Part shown: piece by piece, positions 10,950 to 24,201 of the stretch | Numbering within the stretch: the first letter of the stretch is position 1 | Layout of the letters: every line of letters starts with the position of its first letter | From: Mixophyes australis | Taxonomy: Eukaryota; Chordata; Amphibia; Anura; Limnodynastidae | Assembly (NCBI GenBank): GCA_036250195.1 | Contig: JAVHZZ010000011.1 | Coordinates: 49,498,811-49,562,810 of the forward strand | Reading direction: 5' to 3' | Length of the DNA stretch: 64,000 bases | Notes under the pieces: generated by a model | The model's input: only the letters and a program-made list of their open reading frames with translations | Databases searched by the model: none | What the model was told of the DNA's origin: nothing | Translations under genes and position numbers: made by a program

Positions 10950-13900
10950 CTGCAGGATAAAAATAACAAAAAAAAAAAATCAACCGATTTTACAACTTGT
11001 TTTGCTATATATGTTACCAATATTCCTTTACTGAACATAAAGACATCTTAATTTGTCTAATTAATTCAAATGGCAAACCATAAGCATGCAACTAAAGTTA
11101 AATAAGTTCTGTCGCTCCCAAATAGAAGGACATTACTATCACTAAACACAACAGAACTGTTTTGGGGGAAGTGCATTTGACAGCCCTCAAAACCACTTGT
11201 GACAGATAAAGTATTTGGGGAATACAAGGCATTGTTTATTAAAATTTTATTTTGTGATCACACCTTAAAATGATCCCTGTTTCGTACAATTTATATTTGT
11301 AAGAGGGTTTGTTCCCATTGGCCCTGGCAAAACCATGTTGTTTTGGAGGGGGAGGTACATTTTAAATGTGAGGACATATTTATAACATGTCCTAGATCAA
11401 CTTTAAATTTCAGTGTACAAATAAGCTATCAAGTATTTGTGCGCAACTTGTAAAAACAGACAGTATTTAACTTATGCAAAATAGAAAACTAATTCGCACC
11501 CCTTGCATTGTAACATGATTTTGTCCAGGAGACTACTTACTCAATTTTTTACTTAACCTTCCTTAATGAATCAGGTCCATTGTGAATACCTTTGTCTACA
11601 CTGCTATGTAAATACCACATTTCAGTTCTGACGGTAAGTCTGCAGACTACTTACCTGTAAATAATGGTTAATTTTCTTACAGGGGTTGGCGTTAAAACTG
11701 ATCACTGTACTTGACAGAAATGGGAAGGCAGATAATTGATAAGCATAAAGTGTTATACATTGAAGAGGGCAGCACACTTGCACAAAAGCCACAGCTACCC
11801 AATCACATGCTGTTCTATTCGATCCATAACTCCTCCTGGCCGGTAAATTTAACATACAGAAAGGCTTTAAAGCATTGTGGTGGGTACAATTCATTTAATA
11901 CTGGTCTCCACAAATAAATTAGTTGTATTTTTTATGACAGGGACCATTCACATAGTCTTCAAGAATGTTCTGTCTAACCCGATGGTACAGTGTGTTCACT
12001 ATAAAACAAGACCAGCTGCAGACCAGCACCCAGTTTGCACAGAAGAGTAGTGGTTTTAAGAATAGGCGCACACCACTTAGCCTTCAGAAGCCAATACACT
12101 TCTTTGTTTTATGTCAATAAATTAATTTTTAGGTAAAAAGGCATAAAAACTTCGATGTGATCTTTTCATTCTTGTCTTGAGATTATTATTCTGTTTGCCT
12201 TTGCGGTCATGTATTTTCACAATTTAATTTTAAGCCTTGAATTACTTGCAGAGATTTCCAGTATATATTAAAAGGAAACTTCATGGGAAGATTTAACATG
12301 AAATTGACACAAATGTGAGGGAACCTGCTCTGTGTAAGTCAGTAATATGAGGATTCACAGGGGAGAATGACCCAGCCATTTGCAACCCGAGATGGAGGCA
12401 GTTTGGAATAGCACACTAGTTCTATGAACTGGAAAGACTCGACCATTAATCACTGCACAAGACCTATTGGTGTCTCTTTTTCACATTGCACAGATGGAAA
12501 GATATGAACAAAGGATTCATTGACAGCAGAGAGTTTGGTCTCTGCCTTGAGTCTCAGGGTTTGAAGTAGCATGTTATTTGCTGCCTATAAGTGATGTCTA
12601 TCGAATAAAGCAAACAGTGAGGAAAGATTAAATCTAAATCCTCATTACAGCAACCGGTCTTGAAATATTGATTTCTGTAGGAAATTAGTGTCATACATGT
12701 GACAAATTAGCACATATAATTTCATTTTAATTCACAATCATGTGGTCAGGCTCCTCTCTGACATTCCATTTTACAAGTTACCTCCTATGAATGCTTGGCT
12801 GCACCAGGCTCATTCTGTTCAGTGGCCTAGTGGTTAGCACTTCTGCCTCACAGCACTGGGGTCATGAGTTCGATTCCCGACCATGGCCTTATCTGTGAGG
12901 AGTTTGTATGTTCTCCCTGTGTTTGCGTGGGTTTCCTCCGGGTGCTCCGGTTTCCTCCCACACCTCAAAAATATACTAGTAGGTTAATTGGCTGCTATCA
13001 AAAATTGACCCTAGTCTCTCTCTCTCTCTCTGTTTGTATGTTAGGGAATTTAGACTGTAAGCTCCAATGGGGCAGGGACTGATGTGAGTTCTCTGTACAG
13101 CGCCCCGGAATCAGTGGCGCTATATAAATAAATGATGATGATGATAATAATAACACTAAACAACCCTGGTGAGAGTGACTCAAAGTCTTCACATCACAAA
13201 TGTGCTGGGCTGAGGCTCATTGCGTCTTCAATGCAAGAGCACTTCTCTGCATTCACAGAACCGTTTGCAGTACACTGAACCCAGAAGCTTGTAATCAATG
13301 TAATGTGGCACTAGAAATTGAGAAAAAGGGGCCCCAGGGGGATTCTATTTGCAATGTTTGCCCTATTTTGCCCACTGCCTGGCGCTGTAAAGCACTTTGG
13401 TGCCTTACAAATCACCAATAACAACAATCTATAACTGGCACCCTAGGGCGGGGTATAATTTTTCTGCATTAAGCCAAGAACCATTTATATGGTCTCTGCG
13501 CATGGATCCCCACACAATATATGACGCTATGGTGAACATAGAGGTGAAAAGCGCACACATTAAACTGTACGGCAGACACTGGGGTGGTATCCCTGTGCGC
13601 TGAATGGCAGATTCTGGGGTGGTATCTCTGTGGACTGAACGGCAGACAATGGGGTGGTAACCCTGTGCACTGGATGGCAGACACTGCGGTGGTATCCCCG
13701 TGCACTGGATGGCAGACACTGCGGTGGTATCCCCGTGCACTGGATGGCAGACAATGGGGTGGTATCCCTGTGCACTGGATGGCAGACAATGGGGTGGTAT
13801 CCCTGTGCACTGGATGGCAGACAATGGGGTGGTATCCCTGTGCACTGGATGGCAGACAATGGGGTGGTATCCCTGTGCACTGGATGGCAGACAATGGGGT

Positions 13901-16900
13901 GGTATCCCTGTGCACTGGATGGCAGACCCTGCAGGGGTTGGTATCTGTATATGGTAAGCACTGCAGGGTTTGGACTCTCTGCATGGCTTAATAGGCACCG
14001 CAGGGGTTGGCATCTATGTGTACGATATGGTAGGTACTGTGGGGATGGCATCTATGTGTATGATATGGTAGGTACTGTGGGTGAAGGCATCTATGTGTAT
14101 GATGTAATATGTAGTGCAGTGGTTGGCGGCTCTGAGAACTGTAGGTGAGCTTCAGGGCATCAATTGACTTGCATGTTAAAAAAATAAGAGAAAACATTGT
14201 CTCCATCTCCTTTCATTCAATTTAACCTTTAGCCTGATACTAGTAACCTTCTTCAGCTTTCAACTGACAATCTAATTTGATAGATTTCTAGGGTTTTCCA
14301 CCATACATAATGTGCTTGAGAACCAGCCCAAAAAGCAAGGGGCATCGTGCAAATAGGTCAGGGGATGGCCATGCACACATAACAATGCAGCAATTGCACA
14401 CATAACAATGCAGCAATTGGTGTACTGGATTTTCCAACATGAACAATCAGGCTTTTATCATTTAGAGCAGGGTTTCTTAACGCTAGTACACACGCACCCC
14501 CAACAGCTCATGTTTTTAGGATTTCGCTAATCATGCACAGTTTACTTAATCTACTTGGCAGGGTCAGTAGTTATCCCACCTGTTTCCACAGACAGAAATC
14601 CTCAAAACATGAACTCTTTGGGGTGCGTGAGGACTGGAGTTAAGAAACTCTGGTTTAGAGTTATTGTTGGCCAGAGGAAGCTGAAACACTGAAATGTCTG
14701 GGCAATGTGGTCATTTTCAACTAAATTGGAAATCTACATAACCAAATGTGTGGCCAGCTAATGTAGGCAGTAATGCTGGCAGTGCTCCAACAGCTCCACA
14801 CTGCTCATCCAGAGCTATTAATAAACAGTGTTTTTAGATTTAGTGTTCATTTTAAATAAATCTAGAATATTTGATGAAATTGTTTGAAGAATGTTAATTT
14901 TATATACATATTAGTCTAAGTTTACATATAATTTAAACATTTTAAACTAGTATAAAGAGTAGTGGCTACAGAAGCTGAGCTCTTACTACAAGATCTGAAA
15001 ATCTGCTCAATCCTGACTTTAGCATTGCTCCAGCATGCCAGTTGTAGTCCATAGTGGAGCAGACTTAAAAAAAAATAAAAAAAAAATGATGTTAAAGTTA
15101 TTAGCTCAGGTCTGGCTCCAGGTCATGGAGCTGGCTCCTAATTCTGGAGTCATACATAGTGGGCACAACCTGTTTTTGGATAGACATACTAGACTGAAGC
15201 AACCATGTAGAGTTGCTTTTAGTTAGTAGATCTTAAGGTGAAGGAAATACTACCTGGGATGCAAGGCTTATTATCCTCTTCATATAGAGAGCAACTAAAG
15301 TGTGCAATAAATAACCAAAAGGTAAAATAAACTGAAAAATTATGATGGACAGAGTAAGAGCCTTGCAGCGAAAACATGTCATCATCCTTTGCAGGTATGG
15401 TAAATAAAAGGGTGGGAGACAAGCAAGGATAACTAGCAGCTACAGTCAGCAGTAATGATTTCATAAATAGAAATATTTTAAGTAGGGTTCATTATTAATT
15501 TAGGAGGGAGCCATTTGGTGTTATTGTCATGGTGCTGGCAGTTCCCAGGAGCCTCTTGGCCGAGGTAGTAATCAGATGCACACCGTGTCTGGCCAAGCTG
15601 CTTAGTACTGAGATGACAGGTAGTGAGGTACAAGTTAAAGTCAAAAGATTGAAGACGGTGGTAGAATAGTGATGGACAAAGTCAAAGAATTGGTGAAGAT
15701 AGAATAGTGATGGACGAAGCCGCGGTTGAAGAACTGGAGAAGGTAAAATATGATGTACAGTCAAACAAAACAGGTCTTCCTCAAAGCACAATCAGCGAAA
15801 TCCAAAACAAAACATTGCTCCTGCACATGTTTGTTATAACTTTTATAGACTACAAACAGGTGAGACTGGACCTTTTTACTAAAGGGTAAGGAGAGCTGTG
15901 CAGTAGAACAGGTGAAGAGACTAGCCAGATTGCTGCTCTTAGCAGAGCGCTGATTACAGAATTGAGAGAAGGTGTTTGTTTGCAGCTGTCACTGTGAACG
16001 TTTTCCTGTTGGATATAATTTGGAGCTAGTGTTGATTCCTCACAGCTATCCTGATGGAATGTATTAGCTAGTAGTCATCTTTATGTTAAGCTACAAAGTA
16101 GTTTTAAGTAATACAAGTTATTTTTATGTATTTGATACTGTTCCACCTGGTAAGTCACAAAATCGTTCCACAGTGATTATTTGGAGGTCTATGACACTGA
16201 CACCAGACCAAGTATTAATAGAGGAATAAAGTAGATCCAGCTGGTTTCTCTAAATGTATTAAACATTTCCTTTTTGTGTATTAAAGTCAGCTCTTCCTTT
16301 ACTACTTTATCATTCAGCAAACAAAAGTGCACAAAACAGAGAAAAGGATCGGCACTACATAAAAACATATACATTTTATAACAATGCTACAGTATTTATT
16401 CTAATAATAGATTATAACTGAGCATAGATGAAATACAGTCACCACCGAAAAGCAAAAAAAAAACATTGGTTGTGAAAAAGAATGCTCTATAAAACGGACA
16501 CAATAAACAGCCTTTACACACAATGCAGAGCATTTACAGTATTATGTAAGCTGTGCTTCGTGCATATCAATCTATACACAGTACTAGAGTTATATAGTTA
16601 TTAAGACACAAGTACAAGTGCATTAAGGTCAATATTTTTCTAATTAGGATGATCCAGAGGAGGGCAAAACATGCAGAGCGACAGCTGCCAATTCGGCCAG
16701 ACAGTGAGGGGGAATTGTTCCTGACCTGCAACATGACAACTGTATACATTTCCTGGACTCATCACCACCATAATGTCCTACACAAATTATAGCTACAGAT
16801 ATGATTTGTATATAGAAGAGCCAATTCATTTTTATATTCTGTTAGTGAACCTGAAACTTGCCTCCACATAACAACTAATCATATTTGTCAGTCATGAAAT

Positions 16901-19900
16901 CATGAAATCATGCCGACAAGGTTAAAAAAAGTAATTTTCCACAATACATTTCAGAATTGCATTCTTCACAATCTCCTTCAAAAAATAAAGATCGAGACCA
17001 CACCACACACACATATATATTATATATTTATTATATTGTGGTATATCAATTGCTGAACTTGGTTCATTTAGTGCATGTGGTTTTTGTGAGCTAGGTGCTT
17101 TATCTGCCTTCGTTCTGTTAGATGTAACTGTACCTCCTCCTGTTTACAGCAGGTATCATTTAATGATATGCAGAGGCTACTGCCAAAAAACATATTTAAA
17201 GGCATTTGTTCTCTCTTTGTGAATACAGGGAGAACAATAAAATCTTCTACAATTATTTTATCAGTGGCCGAATTTATTAGTTTTTTTTGCTTGCTGTGTT
17301 TGAAAAGAAAAAAAAAATTAGAGAACTACTATATTAAGTACGGTAATCTGTTTTTCGGCTTTAAGCAATGCTAGTCTCCCCCCTGTCTCTATCTCCTTTA
17401 CACCTGCCCCAACCACTGCCTCCTCATTGAGCAGCAAACTCAACTCTTCTCCATATTGTCAACAGCCCTCAGTGTTGCCAGTTGCTCAGTTTATATTTTA
17501 TTGAAATTAGATTTGGAGTATCGATTTTTATTGTGCGGTCCAATATGTAATACACCTGAATTTAGTGTGTTATAAGAAACAACCTTTAATATCATGTCTG
17601 CAGGGAGTCAAATAAAAGTAGACATATCAAAATGCTTACTCATTTGGGAAAGTAAATTTATAATTAAAAATTATATGTGGTTGCATTAAATCATGAATCC
17701 ACACCCGTATAGTATTCTTAGTGGCATTATAAACCAACCACCTAAGTGTTCCTATGTTACTGTACATTCTAACTTGATATCAACTGTAGTAAAAAAAAAC
17801 AAAAAAAACTGTGGTTACCATTTTTACTTGCATTTAATAGTCTGCATTCATTTCTCTTAGTCAGTTTAATAAATTACTTGATGCTGCTTTAGAACATCTC
17901 AACTCCTGAAACAGAAATTGGGAAAGTGCTTGGGGTCGGGATGGCGAAATATCACTTTTGGCAATACTTAATTAATAATCGCGATCCAGAAATTAAACCC
18001 ATAGCTGTCTAATCTGCAAACTGAGCAGCGTCTCAGGCTGTCAAAACCGTGCATTGCATTTTAAGAGCTGAAGGCCCACATTGTCCTGCCTTACCATAAA
18101 GCTCTATTTTGTGACAGCACACTATTACACATAATAACGTCACAAAATACTGCATTGCAGTGAAGAAGGAATATCTGACAGCACAAGAGAGAGGTGAGCC
18201 ATGGACCTATAAAGTGGTGTTTATGAAGTGGACAAATAGGCAGCTTCAGAGATCGCAGCTACAGCAGTCAGTGCTGGCATCTGACCTTAGGGTGAGTATT
18301 GCTAACATTAATAAAATGAAAACACACTTTTTAAAGGTGTATGTCGATAGTGTATTGTGTCCTAAGAGTGGAAATGCACTTTAAATGATAAAGTATTTTT
18401 CTAGCAATCAGTAATTCAGAGAGCACATACCTAAGAAAAACACATTTATCCAGCTGCACCGATACACATAGGTAACTGTTCGTCACTTTACTCTGAAGCG
18501 TTCCTTGACAAAAGTTTAGGTTATAAAGTGAGTACAACAGCTGCATTGTGACACAGCACCAATATGAGATTTGCTTGTATATAGAGTTCGCCACAAGAAA
18601 AGTAAATTGTGTCTGGGCATTAGCCCTTCCTCTTACTCCTTTCTTTCATTCCCTTTTGTCTATGGTCTCACCTTAATGGGACATCTTCCTTTGGGAAATT
18701 CATATAGTAACGGAGGAAGAATCTCTCGGAGTCTTCTCTTTCACCTTCAGTGACAACACTGCCATTCAGTTTGGAAACAGACGGCAATCTAGGAGTTCAT
18801 ATGAGAGGAAAAGATTAGCCAGACCATCACTACACTGTATTAAAGCGAGAGAGGAGAATGCCCTGATCTTTCTTTCATGAAATCAATATGCTTTCACTCT
18901 CAGATCTCACTGCCAAAAGACTTAAATGCGCTAGAATGACCCAAAGCACACATTGCGAGCAAGAAACTTTAGTAAGTATGTATATCAACCAGGTCATCTT
19001 CAAATTCCAGAGCGATTGCGGGATGCTATTCATCACAGTAAAAAGTAATACATTTATTGTCAATTTCAAATTTGTTCATAAAGTGATAGTTTTAACCAAT
19101 TCTGAAACGGAGATTAATAAAACTAAGGGTAGGAGTCTGACGATTTATTAGATTTTCAAGATTGGTTAGAAATTAACAATGCAAGTGTTTTGATGTTTAA
19201 GTTCAGAAGATACAACACAATATGTACATCAATTCCTATATGGTTAGAATTTCGAAAACAAACTGATAATTTAATCAAATTAAACTTTTCCTGCGCCTGA
19301 CGTGACTACACTCTATGCTTTATTAAAAAAAAAAAAATATCAAAAACTGGTCATAATACAAAGAACAGATTTATTAAAATACATAAAAAATGTAGTTGTA
19401 ATCATAGTTTATACAAAGAATTGTTGAAGGAATCTATTATATTTGTCAATAATCACAAAAAACGCAAAATTTCAGTGGAAGCGAAATTCTCTCCTTTCCT
19501 TGTTAACCTTTCCATGGGCTGGTGGTAGAAATAGCAGTTCATATGGTAATTATATTACCTCCAGGCGTGCAGTTGACACTAAGGGGTATATTTACTAAAC
19601 TGCAGGTGTGAAAAGTGGAGATGTTGCCTATAGCAACCAATTATATTCTAGGCGTCATTTATTTACTACATTCTACCAAATGACAGGCAGAATCGGATTT
19701 GTTGCTATAGGCAACATCTCCACTTTTTCACACCCGCAGTTTAGTAAATATACCCCTAACAGTCAGTGTGTGTCTGCAGGCCTAGCAGTACCAGTGGTCA
19801 GTAATGGATACTGAAGTTAAGCAAAATCCCAGGCAATCTGTAAAACCCTTCACCTGACAGGGTTGCAAAGTTAGCACTCCAAATAAAATGAGAGGAAAAT

Positions 19901-22900
19901 CATAAGGCAATTTGTAATTCAACACAGTAGTCCATTGTTTTAAACGGTGTGTTCTAGCATGCAGACTGTCCACACATACTACCATTTCCATGAAAAATAC
20001 TACCGTACAGTAAACTAAAATGTGGAAAACAGTTAAAACAAGAGCAAAGACACAAAGATTATATTTTACTTTGGATAAAAGGGTAATGACAGACTTACAA
20101 AAAAGTTAAAAACAATAGCCATGGGTGGTACCAACAACTATTTGACCTTTCCTCTATCTCTTAGAAATATTGCTCTTGTGATTCATGTTTTACATGAATG
20201 TGTGACCAGCATTAGTAAAGAATAAGAGATCATTTATGGAGCCGTATCTTAAAGCTCTTTGCATACTCTCCCATATTTGCACAATTACAGAGCCCAACCC
20301 CACCCACATTGTTGCAGTATATTCACCTTCAATTATGTTATGCCCACTCCTCTCAATTATGTAACATCCCCAATATATTGTATTGTGAGAGTATTTTCAT
20401 ATATAAGATTGATAGAAGGGATCTGAGAGATAAGGGAATTATGAAAGAGGAAGAAAAATGGTCAATGGAATGGTGAGCTCTGAAGACTGGCTTAACACGT
20501 AACAATTTCAGAGAGGATAAACCAGTGTTCGCCCCAGGCTTTACACCAGGCCGTTTTTAAAGTAACGTGTCCTGCGCACTATTACCGTTAATACAGTAAT
20601 TTTCACCATGATTTCTTCCCGCAGCACAGGAAAATCAGTATTGAAATTGCTGTACTAACGGTAATAATGTACACTATTAGGTAGTAACGATAATAGTACG
20701 AGAGTAAAACAGAGAATTGGACCTGCCCCTAGGAGTCTTACTATTGCGCCTGCGTTATTGTGACAGACAACAGAGATCCCTCCCACTGTCAGTATGACGT
20801 TACAATACGTATTGGAATGCGGGAATACGTCTGTGCAGAAAGCCAGAGACTGAAGATGTGCACTGTGTGTTAGTGTGCAGTGCTCTCAGAACTTCTGAGT
20901 TGTACAGCACAGCTCCAGCCATCCAGCACCATTGTTTGTTCTATTACAATAGGCACTGTCTCACCAGTCTAGACAGGCAGAGGCTTAGCAGCCAGGCATA
21001 AAAAAATTGATTATAAAAAACCTTAAGTATGTTCAGTTCATCAAGCCAGCAGGCAATAACCTGTCTTTATAAATTATATAAGTATGGGCAATAACCGCCA
21101 TAGTCATTATAAATAATGTAAGTGTGTCCCATCCAGCCAGCAAGTGGGCAATAACTGCAAGAATCTTTATAAATAATATAAGCGTTGGCAATAACTGACA
21201 ACATTTTCTTTGTTACTATTGTGAAGTATTACACTGCCCCCACCAGGCTACTTCTTAATGCCACCCGGCTGGCAAACTTTTCTGGGGAGAACACTATATA
21301 TTATTGTTATGCATCAATCAATAAATATTTCCCATAGATAATAGCAAACAGAAAAAAAAAAAAAGGTTGGAGTATAAGGGGGAGATTGAATTTTGCGCAG
21401 AATGTCAACAAGAACACATCACGTCAGAGATTTTACAAACCTGTCATATAGTATTTTGTACAGTTACAATCAGGACCAAGGTCCTGCAAGTGATCACCTA
21501 TCTTGTAGTGTGTAGCTCCCTTTTTATTCATCTCCCTTGGTGCAAGAAGTCAACCACTTTCAATGCTGCTAGCATCTCTCAGTAGCTGGAGAGATCAGAC
21601 ATGGCAATTCTAAGGACTTCCGTCAGAGCCGCAGCTCCTGTCTCTCTTCTGCTATGGAGAGAGCCTAGCTGTGCCAAACGTGGTCAGCAGAGGTCCCCGA
21701 TTCATGTACTTGGCAGAGTTTCTATGTGAGTGCCCCCATTCAGCTTCACTATATAACTATATGAAGTATATAGCTACTAAAACAGAATATGACATAAACA
21801 AATACACTGACAACCAAATACACAATCAGCAGGTTTGCAAACTCCACGAAATATTCCCAAAACAAACATAACAGTATGGAGTAATATATTTTTAAACTAA
21901 GGCAGGGGTGTACAAAATAAGGTAGAAATGAAGAGCAGGTAGGCAGAATAGATAGAGTAGGTAAATGTAGGAGCCAGGAGGAACTCTTAAAGAGCAAAGG
22001 AAAAAGAATATCAATTGACATAGGTTGCAGTAGTAATTTAAGTGTATTGGCTACACAGCATGAAATTTGTCTGTAGTAGAAAATAGATGTAATAATCTTA
22101 TAAAGGGTGTTCGCACGGGTGTAGTACTAGTTATCGGTGCTGTAAACACCGACACTCTTTAATCCTACATAATTATTCCTATAGTTAACAGAGCGACAAA
22201 GAAAAAATAACTACTTACCAGTAAAAAGACACACTGTAAATCCAAAGAGAGGACATGGCAAGTGCTGCAAATGACGTCAGTTATATGCGGTTTTTTTCTT
22301 TTTTAAAGCGGCAACCCACGGAGTAGGTTAATATGAATTTTATTCCTAAACCCTAATCCTAATCGTTAACCCTAACTCCTAACACCTGAATTATAACCCT
22401 AAGTCCTAACCCCTAAAGTAAAGTGAATACTTACCTGGGTCCGTGTGTTGGCGCTTTATATTCAGAAATTTGCAAGTCGCGCATGTAAATGACGTAATTT
22501 CCAACAGTCGCGATGTCCTCTCTTCGGATTGACAGTGTGTCTTGTTACTGGTAAGTAGTTATTTTTTCTTTGTCACTCTGTTCACTATAGGAATAATTCT
22601 GTAGGATTAAAGAGTGTCATGTTTACAGCACCGATAACTCGATTACCACCGGCTCGCACATGGCTCTTGGATAATCAAGATACGCACATGTAATTGCAGC
22701 ATTGCATGATTGTATGCAGTTTATTATATAAAGTCTTTTTCATGCAGCCACAACAGCACATCAGTCCATAACGTTCTGGTCAACAGATGAGAGAACACCA
22801 TCCAGTTTGCTATGTAGGCTATGCTGCAAAGGCACTATATATAGAGGGGAATTAATCCTGAACAGAAAAGCAATTTTTCAAATTTAATCTCATTAGCGTG

Positions 22901-24151
22901 TTACTAAAGCCAAATAGAACTGTGACACTGATATGAGTAGAAAACAATTTATCTACATAGGACTAGTTTCTGCATTAATGTTTGTTACTGTATTTGGTTA
23001 ACATGTAGTAAGTGGGGTTCTATATAAATATAATCAAATAAATACCTTGCAATCACTAATTTTCTACGTTCCTCTGTGCTGTAAGGCTCCACAAGAGGAA
23101 TACCTAATAATCTGACTTCTTCAAGTATAGGAAAAAAGTTTAGTTTATCAATGTCCTCCCAGGAGTTTAAACCTGTAAAAAGAGAAAATAATGTTCAACA
23201 TAGCATATAGCTGCTGCTGTGTAGAATTTATGGTTTAGAGGTCTTCTCTCTTTTCCCCCCGAAAATGGCTAGTTAAAATACTAATTACACATACCAGTTA
23301 TTTTGGTTAAGGTTTAACTTAAGATTTAGGGCTCAGTCACACGTCTTTATTTTGCATTTTGACAACAGTGGTTTCATGAACCAATCCACCCAGAGAATGG
23401 GTGCACTGGGAACCAGAAAATCACTGATCGCTACAAGGGCAGGGGCATACACACGATTATATCTTTAGGCCCAGTTCAGAAATTCAATACCAATTACATC
23501 AGATCATCAAACCCCAAAAATAACAAGTGCAGGGGGAAGACGTACCCCTATTGAATGAACTTAAACATAAAAATGTTTATGAAATTATTAAAAGTCCATA
23601 CGCTTCACATTTTAACAATGACAAAAAAATTACTTTTACATTTTTTAGTTCACACAAGTGAATTTTGCATTGTTTTCTACGACAGATAGGGCTTTCTTTG
23701 ATACGAAAGCGAAATAAATAAATCTAAGCACAAATAAACTAAAACTGATGTCTGACTTCTCACTGTACACTTGGGCTGTCACTGACCAGTCAGAAAAGAT
23801 CAGGTGACAAATAGTAGAGGTTCTCATTCTCCACCAGAGAGGGAGTAGCTTCCGTCATGAATATTTTAGAAACTTATTTTACTAAGAAAAATGATATGAA
23901 GGAGCACCCAGAGTGTGGAAAATGCGGGAGAACTCCCAGGATGCAAAGAGTATAAGCACCAATATTATAATTAAAGTGATTAACGGGCTGCTCCTTGTGC
24001 CCTTGGACACTGTAACACCAAGTGAAAAAAGCCATATGCAGAGGAAAAGCATCTGGAGCACAAAAGGAATGGTAACCTGAAAAAGTATGTGTGCCATTAA
24101 AAAGTGTAGTATGTAAAAAATATAATATATATGTATATATATATGTATATA

Positions 24152-24201
<50 letters not shown>

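Larger units (their letters stand above)
10950..18671 (-). other. TBCEL: TBCEL intron 7
   Basis: The intron holds a truncated family B MITE (11312-11578), a SINE (12821-13154), an L2-type tail (about 13380-13432), a 35-bp minisatellite (13564-13929), a 23-bp duplication (14378-14423) and an hAT MITE (14468-14652). From 14660 to 18671 I recognise nothing except A-rich runs. Confidence 0.7.
18789..23045 (-). other. TBCEL: TBCEL intron 6
   Basis: The intron holds a TAA-flanked MITE (19583-19756), a small palindromic repeat (about 20560-20720), a family C element (21040-21295) and a 550-bp foldback element (22111-22661). The other parts show nothing recognisable. Confidence 0.7.

Noticed and set aside
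10950..11038. N-terminal extension of the open frame at the last TBCEL exon
   Set aside because: A polypyrimidine-type tract and CCTGCAG acceptor at 10950 match the conserved exon start; the upstream residues (FFFLLFLSC) are intron translation.
12821..12895. A functional tRNA gene
   Set aside because: A- and B-box-like sequence is present, but the acceptor stem does not pair and a SINE body and tail follow.
13564..13929. CRISPR-like array
   Set aside because: Repeats are directly adjacent without unique spacers; the same holds for the 32-bp, 79-bp and 176-bp arrays. The DNA is eukaryotic.
13429..14148. Open frames of 135-194 codons on both strands
   Set aside because: They are by-products of the 35-bp minisatellite: the same peptide repeats in three frames.
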